A stretch of DNA of 43,672 nucleotides from the NCBI GenBank assembly GCA_003427395.1, contig BFEA01000343.1:356098-399769 (forward strand). Reading direction: 5' to 3'. The position numbers and the translations under genes are program-made. Positions 30,154 through 41,705 of the stretch are shown one piece after another. A model generated the notes under the pieces. The model did not search any database, was not told the origin of the DNA, and was given only the letters and a program-made list of their open reading frames with translations. The stretch comes from Chara braunii (Eukaryota > Streptophyta > Charophyceae > Charales > Characeae). The stretch's first letter is position 1. Each line of letters starts with the position of its first letter.

Positions 30154-31957
30154 TTACGGATAAGTGGGCACCAAGCGATCACATGCCCCACGTGCCACAC
30201 TTGAGGCACTGGCGGTTGTCCATCTTGGACTGCCATTCCTCCCTACTCATGTTCATCTTTTCCCAAGGTCTCCCGAACGCAATGTCGGGATGCTCGGGAA
30301 ACGAGCGTGGCCTCTTCTTCTTCTTCCACTGGTTTTGGCCTCCCCTGTTGGCCATTACGGCAGTGACATCACCCTTCCCAGATTCACTGCCGCCGTTACC
30401 TCCTCCTCCCTCAGACTCATCAAGAGGTAACTTCTCTACTGTTTCGTCGTCGAACTGCACAAGCATATGGTCCTGGCGCTTTTGCCGCCAAAGGACCCGC
30501 TTGCCGTACCCACCAACCGGTCCTGACTTAACAACCGAAGCGTACGAACCTTTGACCTGTGCGGTCATCTGCTTTCTCTGAAGAGCAAGGTCACGGAACT
30601 GCCGATAATTATACTTACCAGATTTCGATTCGGCCACGAGCTGTCCACGAATAGGCTCGGGCAACGCTCGTGAGTAAATGTATAGGACCTGGTTATCCTG
30701 CAAATTCAATCCAGGTACCTGCAACAGACGATCAACTTCACGAGACAACGCATCGACANAAGTCCNACGTTTCTGGCTAATGGTGGTGAGCTCGTCAAAA
30801 GCCTTGTCGGCCGTCGTTTTGTCAAGGAACCTCTCCTTTATCTTTTGGAGAAATTGCCTCAACGTCAGGGTCTTTGCCCACTCACCAATATCCTCAAAGC
30901 CAGCGGCATTGGCCTCGGCCAGCACCCATTCCTTGGCCACTCCTCCTAAACAAGACGTTGAGAAAGCAACCTGACTCTCGGGTTCCATGGGTGCGGTACT
31001 ACAGTAAGTCTGGATTTCGACAATCCACAGCAACAAGTTTTCATCCTTCTTGTTACTGTAGGTGAATGGTAACTTCATTTTCACCTTTTCCTTCTTCTTA
31101 GGCTTTTCCGCTTCTTTCGCCGGTTCTTCTTTCTTTCTGGTGGGTTCTTCTTTCTTCTCATCCGGCTTCTCAGGTTCTTTCTTGGATCCTTCCGGTTTCT
31201 CGGGCGTGACCCGTTTCATTGCATCCTTCATTAGTTTCTCCTGGGGTTTCTTATCTTCTTCCCTCTTGGCCACCTCCTCATACACCACCTTGTCTTTCCC
31301 TTTCATCATTTTGGTCATGGACTCAACTGCGGCGGTGTTCTTTTCAATCTTCTTTTCAAGATGCATGAGGTAGACCATGATAGACTGGAGAATAGATGCA
31401 ACCTCACTTCTTGCTTCTTCGTAGTGAAACCTTTGCCTCGATTCTTCCACTACTTTCTCTTCTTCTTCTTGCTGTTCTTTCAATCTTCTATACTCTTCGA
31501 TCTTTCTTCTTTCTTCTTTCAATGTGTTTTCAAGTTGTCTGATGTTTTCCTCCATCAATTCCACAGACAATTGTGGTTTTTTTCTTCCAACCCTCTCTTC
31601 TTTCTTTTCTTTTTTTTCCCGGTCTAATTTTTCGAGGCCCTCGGCGACATACCGATCAAGGACTAATCGTCCTTGCTTTATGAGTTCTTCGACTCTCTGG
31701 CCTATCTCCATCATCTGAACAGCAGTTTCAGCGGCCTGCAGATCTCCTTCTGCATCACGCAGATTGACCTGTCCGTGAACATGCTGTTCAACATCTGGAC
31801 CGACACCATGTATCTCGCCACGCAGCTGACAAAGGAGACCCAACAAAGTTTGTCTCCTTCCGTCAATCTGTCCACGGGTTTTCAGTTCCACTCTCTCTTC
31901 ATCAATAAAGACGGTGATAGGGATGGGAAAGAAGAAGAGGGGTATGAATCTAGTCAA
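30132..31957 (-). pseudogene. gag: Element M gag
   Basis: Frame of 592 codons from 31957; the first ATG is used but the true start is unsure. Order: an N-terminal region, then a long E/K/R-rich coiled coil (about residues 80-200), a P/E/K-rich linker (KKEPEKPDEKKEEPTRKKEE), a retrotransposon Gag domain (KLPFTYSNKKDENLLLWIVE onward) and a zinc knuckle beginning CLKCGTWG. The frame ends at 30179, one codon after the knuckle glycine. If one G is missing at the run 30186-30189, the knuckle completes as C-x2-C-x4-H-x4-C and the frame ends at TAG 30132, which I take as the ancestral end. Two N (30759, 30766) lie in the Gag domain. Confidence 0.8.
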
Positions 31958-32829
31958 GATAGGGGCACGCTGACATTTTCAAAGAGAATGCATTCTGCCA
32001 AGCGTGCAGATGCCGTACAATAAATAAAATTAAAAGACAGAAATAAATTCCATGACGCACACAATCTTTCACAGCAAGAGTTCACCAAGGCAAATACGAA
32101 GAAACAGATGATGATCAATAATTTACTAATCTATTTTGCTGTCTGTTTGTTCTATGTGATGACGTCCTACAGTATGTGCACAGGTACCGCAGCCATGGCC
32201 AGTGTGATCAAGACATCAGCACACAGGTGAGTACGCACGGACACCATAAAACAGCCAACAAGTAAGTAGGAAACCAACACAACAATCACAAACAATTGTC
32301 AGCCTCCTCTCTCCATTAGCTGTACTGTCGACAGCGACCAACACACTCGACAACTCACCGAACACATGCCACGTGTCACCCCTGGCATGCCAACACAGCA
32401 GCTCGTTGGAGTCTGCCAGGTCAGCACATCAAGGACCCGGAGGTATACAAGGGAGATGCCACGTCAGCAATGTGTGCTTGTCACACGCATACACTGGCAT
32501 GCCACGTCAATGCCCAATCAGCGGGTAATCACGGCACAGATATGTGCCACGTCAGACCATATCCTGCCAAGGAACAATATGCCGCATTGCCACATCAGCG
32601 GTACCAATGCCACGTCAGCCTGTTGCCAACGCAGCTCTTCAAGCTTCAACGTAGCCTGGTCATCATCTTCAAGGGATGGTTGCTCGCAAGTGCACTACTA
32701 CCGTGTCTAGACTTGTGGTATGACCGCGCGCGTTAATAAACGCGTTTCATATTGCACTTGCGGCACCTCCCACTTACCTGGGTGCCACATCAACACCTGA
32801 CAGTAGACAGCAGATCGCGATGAAGAGAT
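31958..32829 (-). other. Element M leader with CACGTCAG-type motifs
   Basis: Untranslated leader between PBS and gag. On the plus strand 32366-32625 holds several scattered gccacgtcag-type motifs (and CACATCAG variants), fewer and less regular than in element 1. No other feature was seen. Confidence 0.5.
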
Positions 32830-32841
32830 GCTCTGATACCA
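32830..32841 (-). promoter_or_regulatory. Element M primer binding site (initiator tRNA-Met)
   Basis: On the minus strand TGGTATCAGAGC, a perfect 12-base match to the plant initiator tRNA-Met primer site, three bases inside the LTR edge at 32845. Confidence 0.9.
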
Positions 32842-32844
32842 AAT

Positions 32845-33990
32845 TGTAATGAACCCAGATCGTGAACACAGTTGTCAACAATGCAAGTCCAGATAGATGT
32901 CAACAGCTGATGAGAACCAATAATCAAGATAGTGTCCAGACAAAATAAGACGAGATAATCATTCACAGACGAAGAAGAGAGGAGGGAGGATAGACAAAGG
33001 AGAGGAANAATGCCCACTCCTGCTTCGGGCTCCCTCCTCCAACTCCACTTTAGTAATCAACAGTCTGAACGAGTATCTGAAGTAATTTTAATGTGCTGGC
33101 ACTTCTAATTAGTCCCTCTTCAGCGCTGGAGCAATGTCATCATGAAGACCACCAGGTACGTATCACGATCTCTCCACAGTCCTGATCTTACTCTCCCTCG
33201 CAACCAGTCACCTCATGTATGTAGTGTGGACAATGCCACATCAGCAGACAAGACAGGTGGCATATGCCACATCATCAATAAAGACCAAGAACAGCGCCAC
33301 ATAGACAGGAGCAGCGCCACATCATCATACCACGTAGACCATGGGCAGTGCCACGTATACCAGAGGCAGCGCCACATCAGCATGCCATGTAGACCACAGG
33401 CAATGCCACTTATACCAGAGGCAGCACCACATCAGCATGCCACATAGACCATAGGCAGTGCCACATATACCAGAGCAGCACCACATCAGCATGCCACGTA
33501 GACTATAGGCAGGGCCACAGAAACCAGAGGCAGCGCCACATAAAACAGAGGCAGCGCCACGTCAGCATGCCTGGCCCACAATGCCAATGTCGCCTCTCCC
33601 TCGTGTCGTCGTCCGCAGCTCTGATGCACAACCAGCGTCCAGCCAGCGTCGCGCTAGCATAATGCCAGCGTCTGTGATTGCTGTGCGCTTGCTATGCACT
33701 TAAGTCAAAGTCAAGCCAGCGTTGAATCAGCATAGCAAGACTGAATGTAGATTCCCTGTAGACCCCAGCTTATGTAGTGTTTGACTCGGAGATCTGGCGT
33801 CCAGTCCACGTGTCACAGTCGTCCAGATTGACCAGCCGTCGAAGGTCTGGATCGCGTACAGTTGCAGTTTTCCACTTGGCTTGGATGCTGTCCGGGTACC
33901 TGCATACAAACAAGTGTGTGTGCTTGACCGGCGGCCTGGGCTGGGTACACATTGATTTTGACCTTTCGAAATCCGGCAGTTGCCTACAGT
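32845..33990 (-). repeat. Element M 5' LTR (outer edge uncertain)
   Basis: The inner edge is fixed by the PBS: on the plus strand the LTR begins TGTAATGAACCC at 32845. The outer edge could not be placed because the partner LTR is missing; 33.6-34.0 kb is a rough limit set by the start of element 2 sequence. It contains a 55-bp tandem repeat and one N at 33008. Confidence 0.6.
33344..33570. repeat. 55-bp tandem repeat, about four copies
   Basis: Copies start at 33344, 33399, 33454 and 33508; each has two gccacatcag- or gccacgt-type motifs and ends in catgccacgtagaccata or a variant. It is looser after the third copy. It lies in the LTR of element M, so it could act in transcription. Confidence 0.8.
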
Positions 33991-34099
33991 CAACTGCCTG
34001 GCGTCCAGGCCCTGTAGCAGACTTAGGGCCTTTGCCCCCTTATGTGCCCTGGACTGAGGGTTGCCGCGTTCGCCCCTTAGACGACATATGGCATGGGTT

Positions 34100-34265
34100 A
34101 TTGCAAATTTAAATATTCTTGATTAAATATTTAACTTTTGCGAAATTAATTATTGCAATTTTAAATATTGTTTAATCAAATATTTAATCTTTTGCCAAAA
34201 TTAAATTTTATTAATTCATATTTTCCGATTAAATTTTATTTAATTTCTCAAAATTTGAAATTTCG
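34100..34265 (+). repeat. AT-rich repeats in the element 2 leader
   Basis: Very AT-rich; ttaaatatt and taatcaaatatttaa variants recur in a loose unit of about 60 bp. It occupies the place of the AT-rich repeats in element 1 but the sequence differs. Confidence 0.6.
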
Positions 34266-34429
34266 TCGGGGGCGGGGGGAATTTTTTTCTGTTGATTAGT
34301 GTTAGACTTCGAGGTCAGGGAGAAAGGGACTGTCTGTGCATTGTTTGCTTTCTGCCCCTCCTCCCCACCCTACCTTCTCTCTCCTCCTCTCGGTACCACG
34401 GACGTCAGTCTACGGCCATGTCAGCATTG

Positions 34430-34585
34430 TGCCACATCAGCAGCGGGCCACGAAGGCAGAGTGCCACCTCAGCCACGTGTCCCCTCAACGTGCCACGACA
34501 GCCGAGTGCCACTCTGCAGCGGCCACCTCAGCAGTGCCACATCAGCAGGTGCCACCTCAGCGGTGACACATCAGCAGCAGACGAA
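34430..34585 (+). repeat. CACATCAG/CACCTCAG array upstream of the element 2 gag
   Basis: About nine copies of gccacatcag, gccacctcag and variants, the counterpart of the CACGTCAG array of element 1. Many copies have lost the ACGT core (CACCTCAG, CACATCAG). Confidence 0.65.
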
Positions 34586-34692
34586 GGCCAGAGTACTTGA
34601 TGCTCCGCAGCCAACGACTGGCCGAGCGCGGATCCGCAGGAGCCAAGCCTCAATAGGGACCTAGGACCCCTCAGATTCCGCGCAGGCCACGC

Positions 34693-36433
34693 ATGACCAT
34701 GGCTGCTACCGCTGACGACAATGCACAAGCCAGCCCCAAGAGGCCAGTTACCCCTCCTATCCCAGTTCAGCAGGCCGATGAATCGCTTCTAGTGTTTCTC
34801 AAACGGCTCCAGCTCTACTCGGAGACCACGGCAGCTGAACTCAGCAAGTGGGAAGAGGAGGAAGCCGCCCGCCAGCAGGAAATACAACACCAGCTGGCAG
34901 AGGCAGAGGCAGCACGTCAGCAGGCCGCAGCAGATGCTGCAGCAGCCGCACGGTTGCAACAGCAGCAGGTCGAGGCACCAAGCTCGTTACCAAGCCACGA
35001 TGGACCTTGCACACGACGAAGCCACATATAGCAGGTTACTTCGACGACAACATTTCCAAGAAACCGAAGAACGAGAAGAGCCGACCGAGGAAGAAAGTAA
35101 CAAGGAAGGTACAGCAGTACTGATGGAGAATCTGATGTACACGTGCAATTGGCAGCAACGTGAACTGCTGGCCATGCGGCAGGTCTTCATCCGCCATGAA
35201 ACAACATTCAAGGCATTGGACAAGAAGATCGCGACCCTGCTGGCCGAGATCAGCACACTACACGCCGTCATCAGCCAGCAGCAGACACTCAATGACCAGC
35301 TGCAGACCGATGTCAGCATGGGGTTGGCACAACCGTCAGCAGCTGCGTCAACGGGCAGTGCAGTGGTAGACTGCAGCCCAGCTTTGGCTGCGCAGGCCAA
35401 GCAACTCGAAGAGCGGATCAACCGCGCGGTGGCATCCCTCAACGACATCAGCAAGTTTGCTGGAGCATCGACAGTCAGCAATCAGCTGCAGACGCTCAGC
35501 GACCGCGTTGAGCAACGACCAGCCGCTGCCGCCAAGGAATGGAAGATGCCGAACTTCAAGATCGAGAAGTTCGATGACTATCACAAGACTGATCCGCTGA
35601 AATGGTGGATGGCTTCCAACGCGGAGGCGGATGTACATCACACCCCCGCACATCGGCGGCTTGACGCACTCTACCTCCAACTCATCGGAGGGGTGCAGGC
35701 TTTTATGACACACATGGCCGTCACGTTGGAATGCACCATCGCCAACCTCCACACTAAGATTACGTGGGAGGAATTCGAGAAGAAATGGAAGATCCGGTTC
35801 ATGGTCAACAACGACAAACGGCACGCCATGAACAAGATCTTCTGCATATACCCAGGCCAGCAAACGTCATGGGAATGGCTGACGGAGTGGCAAAGACTCG
35901 TCGCCACCCCGGAGTTGAACTTACCGTTCGACTCAATCCGGGCCGAGTTCTTCGCCCGGTCATGCGACGCCTTGACAGCTGCTTTGGGCAGCGAATTCCA
36001 GTATGAGACCTTTGATGACATGATATCAAAGGCAAGGGAGCTCATACAAGGTAACCGGCGGGCGGCCAACGAGACCTGCCAACAACCCGGTTACGTGGAG
36101 AAAGGCAAAGGTCAACGGACGCCGCAAGTAGCAGCAGTCCAGCAAGGAACAAGTGAGGACCCCACAGCCGCATCTACATCAAGTGACGGACATGCGGCGG
36201 CAGCGATACCACCGCTACGCTCACGACCCCGAGGGGGAAAACAAAAGGCGAAACCAGCGTCGGCGGATGGAGCACGACAGGCACCATGGACAAAGTTCGG
36301 CATTACCGAAGATATGTTCAAGTTGTGACATAAATGGGGATGCTGCTTTTGGTGCAACAACACCAAACACATCACTAGCGCATGCCTCGACAAGGACAAG
36401 GAGAATGTCAAACGTCCAAGCTCGGGAAACTGA
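34693..36433 (+). pseudogene. gag: Element 2 gag
   Basis: Starts at ATG 34693 (a second in-frame ATG at 34699). The first frame has a Q/A/E-rich coiled-coil-like region (ARQQEIQHQLAEAEAARQQ) and loses frame near 34960-34985; the second, from about 34934, carries LMENLMYTCNWQQREL, the Gag domain (FKIEKFDDYHKTDPLKWW to about 36060) and ends at a TGA at 36326-36328. Beyond that TGA the same frame encodes the zinc knuckle (CFWCNNTKHITSAC) and ends at TGA 36431-36433, so the first TGA is a lesion; element 1 has Arg/Asn-type codons here. The C terminus overlaps the candidate -1 frameshift site. Confidence 0.8.
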
Positions 36434-36463
36434 GCACCGCGAGAAGTGCAGCGACATCACTTC
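36424..36463 (+). promoter_or_regulatory. Candidate -1 frameshift signal, element 2
   Basis: GGGAAAC (36424-36430) sits in the gag frame as G GGA AAC immediately before the gag TGA; this heptamer is a known -1 slippery sequence in retroviruses. After 12 nt, GAAGTG (36443-36448) pairs with CACTTC (36458-36463) across a 9-nt loop. The stem matches that of element 1 in place and size, with one A-T for G-C pair change. Confidence 0.65.
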
Positions 36464-39400
36464 CAATCGGTCGGAGTCGGCTGCCTTGCTAGCAGTCTCT
36501 CTCACATCCGGGGATGACGCGGTAGTCACAAGTTCTCGCATTGAATTTGAAAACTATGTTGTCGAGCTGATCCCACCGTTGAACCAGCCTCTCCACGTGC
36601 AAGATTCAAGCGCATGCGCGGTAGTTCCGCCGTCGGACAACGAAACGGTTGCTTCGCCAGCCCTTCTATTGGAGGATCAGTCAACTTGGGCGAGTCTTGC
36701 GGAACTCGACCCGTTGACGGTTGACGACTTCCAATGGTTGCCTCTTCCCTCCACCGGTTCTTTGCCAACTCCGCATTGCAATGCCTTAATGGCACATTTG
36801 CGCGAATACTTGCACGTTGCAGTACCACCTCCGTCGACGGACGGCGGAGTAGCGGTTGTTCATCTTCGTAACTATCTAGCGAAGATTGACCGCGAGTAGG
36901 CAACGCAACGGTACGTCGACATCGACGGGCCGCTCCTCTGCATCCGCATTCAGATCGGAAAGGCGACCTGCAGTGCCTTGATCGATTGTGGAGTGACTCG
37001 CAACTACATCAGCCAAGACTTCATGGCACGCGCCGGGCTTGGCCCGCGCGTTCGAAGGAAAAGTCAGCCTACGCACGTCACGTTGGCCGATGGTCACACA
37101 CAAAAGTCAATCGACCGATGCGTTGACTCGGTGCCCGTGTACTTTGCCCCGCTAGCATGCGAGGCCGTGTCTTTCGACATATTGGACACCAAGTTCGATA
37201 TGATTTTAGGCATGTCGTGGCTGCAAAGCGAAGACCATCCAGTGAACTTCCATCGACGCACCGTTCACGTTTGTGATCAGCGTGGCGAACTAGTCCCGTG
37301 TACGGTGCCGCTTCCTCATCCTTCGATTGGTTGTCACGTGGTATCCGCGGCGAGCATTCGCCAATCCATCCGGCGGAACGACATCGAGGAGATGGGCATA
37401 TGTTTTTTTCATGCCCTCCCACCCGGTGATCAGCCCAAGATGGATACGTCGGACCCACGCATCATTGAGTTGTTGGACAACTATGAGGATGTCTTCCAAG
37501 CTCCCGCCGGAGTCATACCGGATCGGCCCATACGCCACGGGATCACTCTTGAGGACGGCGCCGTACCTCCACGCGGATGTATCTACCGCATGAGCGAAGA
37601 GGAACTTCAAGTGCTTCGGGCACAACTAGACGACCTCTTGGCCAAGGGCTGGATTCGCCCTAGCTGTTTGCTGTACGGTGCTCCCGTTCTCTTCGTCTGG
37701 AAGAAGAACAAGGACCTTCGTTTGTGCACTGACTATCGGAAACTTAACGCGCAAACGATCAAGAATGCCTGCCCTCTCCCTCGGGTCGATGATCTTCTCG
37801 AGCGACTAGGCGGCGCCAAGTACTTCTCAAAGCTTGACCTCAAGTCCGGATGCCACCAGATCGAGATCCAGCCAAGAGATCGGTACAAAACCACATTCAA
37901 GACGCGGTATGGGCTCTTTGAGTGGATCGTCATGCCTTTTCGTCTCACCAATGCCCCGACTAATTTCCAAGCGGCTATGACGGCGGAATTCCGCGACTTG
38001 CTCGACCGCACCGTACTCATTTACCTTGATGATATCTTGGTTTATAGCCAGACGCTGGACGTGCACCTCGAGCATCTTCGTGCCGTATTGGAGCGGCTCC
38101 GTATCGCCAAGTACAAGGCGAACCGCGACAAGTGCGAGTGTGCCCAGCAAGAGCTGGAGTACTTAGGCCATTACGTTACGCCGCAAGGCATTCGTCCGCT
38201 CGCGGACAAGGTACAAGCCTTTCAAGATTGGTCGTACCTCAAGTGTACTACTGACATCCGCTCCTTTCTCGCCTTAGCATCATACTACATGCGCTTCGTC
38301 AAAGGATTTCAACGCATCGCTGCACCATTGTCGCGACTTCAGTCCCCCTTGGTGCCCTTCGAGTTCAGCGACGAAGCCCGGCATGTGTTTCACACGCTGA
38401 AGACGACTTTGCTTCAAGCTCCCGTCTTAAGCATCTATGACCCGACCTTGCCTACTAAAGTGACTACGGATGCTTCCGGCTACGACATTGGCGCGGTTTT
38501 GGAACAGCATGAAGGCACAGACTGGCATCCGGTTGAGTACTTCAGCCAAAAGTTGCCGCCCATCAACAGTCTTGATGATGCGAGGAAGAAGGAACTGCTA
38601 GCTTTTGTCACCGTACTTGAGCGTTGGCGTCACTTTCTCCTCGGGCGTCGGCGATTCACGTGGGCAACGGACAACAATCCGTTGACGTATTACAAGATGC
38701 AAGACACGGTGAGCAGCACGATCGGTCGATGGATGTACTTCATTGACCAGTTCGACTTCACCTCCAAGCACATTCCAGGCTCCTCGAACAAGGCAGCGGA
38801 TGCTCTCTCGCGAAGACCTGATTTTTGTGCCTTGGTGCACTCGACATTCGGCCTCGATGAGAACCTGCAACAGCATTTCATAAACGGCTACAAGGCGGAT
38901 CCGGGATTATCCACACTCTATTCGGACTTATCATCGGATCACCCGCCGGCAAGCAACTATCGCATTGTCGACGGCTACTTGCTTCTTCATATACGAGGCA
39001 AGGACTTGTTGTGTGTTCCCCAAGACCGCATCTTGCGCACTCGCCTCCTTGGCGAATACCACGATTCGTGGCTGGCGGGACACCTTAGCGTCGCACGCAC
39101 ACTAACACGACTCCGCCAGCGATCTCACTGGTCGAACATCATCAGCGACATCAACCGGTACATTCAGTCATGTGCAGTTTGCCACCGGAACAAAGGGCGC
39201 CATCAGGTCCCGTACGACGAACTGAAACCATTGCCGATTCCTCGGGAACCGGGTCTCTCCATTGCTATGGATGTGACCGGCCCTTTCCCTCGCGATCGCC
39301 TTGGCCATGACGGTATTCTCACGGTCGTTGACCATTTGAGCAAGTACGCTCGATTTCTTCCATGCAAGCATCATGCGACGGCTCCTGAGCTCGCACGACT

Positions 39401-40399
39401 TTTGCATACCGGCTGGTTTTGTAGCCACGGTGTTCCGGAAGACATCGTCAGCGACCACGACACTTGTGTCATGTCGGCCTTTTGGACGACACTCATGGTG
39501 GAATTCGGCACCAGCATGAAACCAAGTTTCGCACGGCATCCTCAAACGGATGGGCAAACGGAACGTGCGCACCAGACTGCGCAGATGATGCTCCGCACAC
39601 TCATCCGCCCGGATCAGAAGGATTGGGTTGACCGCCTTCCCGACATCGAGTTCGCCTACAACACTTTGGTGCACCTGGCGATTGGCGTGACTCCATTCAA
39701 GTTGCACCACGGTGGACGGAAAGGACGTATCTTCGCAGACATTTTGCTTCCACGGCCTGCCGATATCGACGCCGCTTGCTCCCCCGCTTCTACACGGAAG
39801 TATAGGGAACTGCTGGCCAAAGCCCGCGCAAACATGCAAAAGGCTCAGGTCCGTATGCAGCAGCAAGCGAACCGGCGTCGCATCCCATGTCCAATACGCG
39901 TTGGCGACCTAGTTTGGGTCACCTCCGAGGAATTCGCGCTCGAGCAGCACGTCTCGCGCAAGCTCCTCCCTAAGTGGTTTGGACCATGGAAGGGCACTTC
40001 AGCAGCTGGCGACGACCCCGCGGGTCCATCTTTCATCATTGAGATTCCCCCGCATTTGACGGTCCACCCGATATTTCACGCTTCAAAGCTGGCGGTCTAC
40101 ACTCCAGCCTCCGCAGCGGATTCCCGGGCAGACGATCACAGGACCCTCCTGCTATGGATGATCATCAGGAGGTCGACCGCGTTCTCACGCATTGCAAACA
40201 TGGCAACAAGCCTATGCAGTACAAAGTTACATTTAAGCAATGGGATCCGGACGACACACGCTGGATTTCAAGAGCTGACCTGAAGGCGACAACACCCCTC
40301 ATCTTCGCGCATTACGAAAAACAGCGACTTGCTAAGGAAGCTGCCCAACCTGCCCGCCCTGTACGGACATGGGACAGACAGCTTCGCCCTCGCAGTTAG
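36431..40399 (+). pseudogene. pol: Element 2 pol with chromodomain
   Basis: The -1 frame after the slip site begins LSTARSAATS, resembling [10 protein letters not shown] in element 1, then loses one nt (about 36461-36480), placing the main frame out of register. That frame has a TAG at 36897-36899 before protease (LIDCGVTRNYIS). Counting from 36978: RT (GWIRPS, YLDD at 349-352), RNase H (TTDASGYD), integrase with Asp765, Asp826 and Glu862 (DD35E). In RT, FRLTNAP replaces the usual FGLTNAP and LCTDYRK replaces LCIDYRK. One nt is missing near 40121 relative to element 1, so this frame ends at 40283 while the chromodomain (DHQEVDRVLTHCKHGNKP, DTRWISRADLKA) reads in another frame to 40399. Confidence 0.9.
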
Positions 40400-40409
40400 C
40401 TCGGTCTTC

Positions 40410-40419
40410 AAGGGGGGAG
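40410..40419 (+). promoter_or_regulatory. Element 2 polypurine tract
   Basis: AAGGGGGGAG directly precedes the 3' LTR start. Confidence 0.85.
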
Positions 40420-41533
40420 TGTGTAGCATTCTGAGCCACACGGGCCCCAGTTAGGGCCCGGTTCCAGGTAGGCAGGGTAAGCCTAAGGGGGACAACGGTT
40501 CAGATAAGGCCCAGGTAGGCTAGGGGTACGGCGGTTCAGGCAGGCCTGGGATAGAGGCCCAGCATATGACCTACCGGCGGCGCAGTTCCAGAGGCTGCCA
40601 ATTTTAGGCGCCAAGTCCAGTTCAAAACTGGACCGTTGATTCAGATCAACGGTCCAGGCCGGTAGATACCAGCAGGTAGGAGGCCGGCCCAGCACTACAA
40701 AAGGCTGGGTACCAGCCTCAGTAGGGAGGTTAGATGGACTAGAGGTTATCTTCGGATTAGCACAGCGGTTCAGCGTTAGCACAATTAGCGCAGCGCTGCA
40801 GCACAGCGAGGAGCAGTGAGAGAGCAGGAGTTCAGCGGCGAGAGGATTAGCGCAGCACTGGGCGCAGCGCCAGTTACCGGCCCAGCCCCCTTGCAGCGCC
40901 ATAGCTACTGTGCCAGGTACCAGGGAGGAAGGCTTCGCCTTCTCTCCCTCATCTCCTCCACCGCTCTTCTCTCCTCTCTCTCTCTCTCCTCATACCTTCT
41001 CAGTCTAAGTCTACTTCTGGGTTTCTCCTACGGGACTACTATGAGTAAGAAGGATGGTTACGAATTTTGGTAACATTGGGAACAGCGACATTGGGACTAC
41101 GGGTTGAGGACTACTTGGGGATCTGATTTCATCTTCCTTCTGAAGATGTACTTGACATTGTGAGATCGATATCTGAGATATTGTGAGACTTGGTATTCGC
41201 GACATTTCGGATGTTCGTCACTTCTGGCATTTCAAGATACTATCTTTGTGAAACATCGAGTTGACGTCATCTTCCCTCTCCTCCTCCTTTCGTCTCTATC
41301 CTCTCTCCCTTCGTCCGTGGATGATCTCAGCCCCTGGCCTTTCGTCTATGTCTGAGGCCAGGGCTTTCACACCCCGATGTATGAATGAGAGTGTTCGATT
41401 GCAGTCCGAGTCAGGTCCGAGTCGGTCCAAGGTATCTCAAGTCTTCCGCTTGCATTTGTATTAACTCTGTATTATCTGGTTGGTTCTGGGAATCTGCGCC
41501 AAACTTATGACTGTGTTTCACGAGTATGCAACA
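40420..41533 (+). repeat. Element 2 3' LTR
   Basis: Begins TGTGTAGCATTCTG after the PPT and ends CGAGTATGCAACA, about 1114 bp, aligned at both ends with the LTR of element 1 (start TGTGGCATAC, end AGTATGCAACA). A TATA-like ctacaaaagg lies at about 40697-40706. The element 1 and 2 LTRs share ends and scattered motifs but are not close copies. Confidence 0.8.
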
Positions 41534-41690
41534 TTTCCCACATTGTCGCCACAACCTTCCAGCGGCCGGCCCCTCTACCTGGGCCCCGCTCTTTCAAGCC
41601 AGTGCCAAAGTATCCTTACTGCACGTGAAGCATCGTCAGCGCACCAAGTAACAATGTCGCCAGCGCCAGGTAAGCGGCGATCACGAACCA
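41534..41690 (-). other. Leader remnant of a further minus-strand element
   Basis: Lies between the end of element 2 and a minus-strand PBS, so it should be the start of that element's untranslated leader. Its gag and pol are not adjacent; element 2 stands in their place. Confidence 0.5.
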
Positions 41691-41702
41691 GCTCCAATAC
41701 CA
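41691..41702 (-). promoter_or_regulatory. Primer binding site of the minus-strand LTR element
   Basis: On the minus strand TGGTATTGGAGC, 10 of 12 bases of the initiator tRNA-Met primer site, three bases inside the LTR edge. Confidence 0.65.
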
Positions 41703-41705
41703 AAT

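Larger units (their letters stand above)
28489..33990 (-). mobile_element. Ty3/gypsy element M (minus strand), 3'-truncated
   Basis: Read on the minus strand: LTR (inner edge at 32845, outer edge not fixed, somewhere about 33.6-34.0 kb), PBS, a leader of about 870 bp, gag, then pol cut just after the RT domain. RNase H, integrase, PPT and 3' LTR are missing because the element ends at the junction with element 1. Its Gag and Pol differ clearly from those of elements 1 and 2, so it belongs to another lineage. With the loss of integrase and a changed RT active site it cannot be autonomous. Confidence 0.8.
34085..41533 (+). mobile_element. Ty3/gypsy chromovirus, element 2, 5'-truncated
   Basis: Order: AT-rich leader, CACATCAG/CACCTCAG array, gag, pol with chromodomain, PPT and a complete 3' LTR. 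There is no 5' LTR or PBS; element M LTR sequence stands where they should be. It is related to element 1 throughout gag and pol but diverged, with LTRs of different sequence and length. The 3' LTR ends at 41533 within the leader of a further minus-strand element. Frameshifts and stops in both genes make it non-autonomous. Confidence 0.85.

Noticed and set aside
33344-33570. Satellite DNA locus
   Set aside because: Only about four copies, located inside an LTR of element M.
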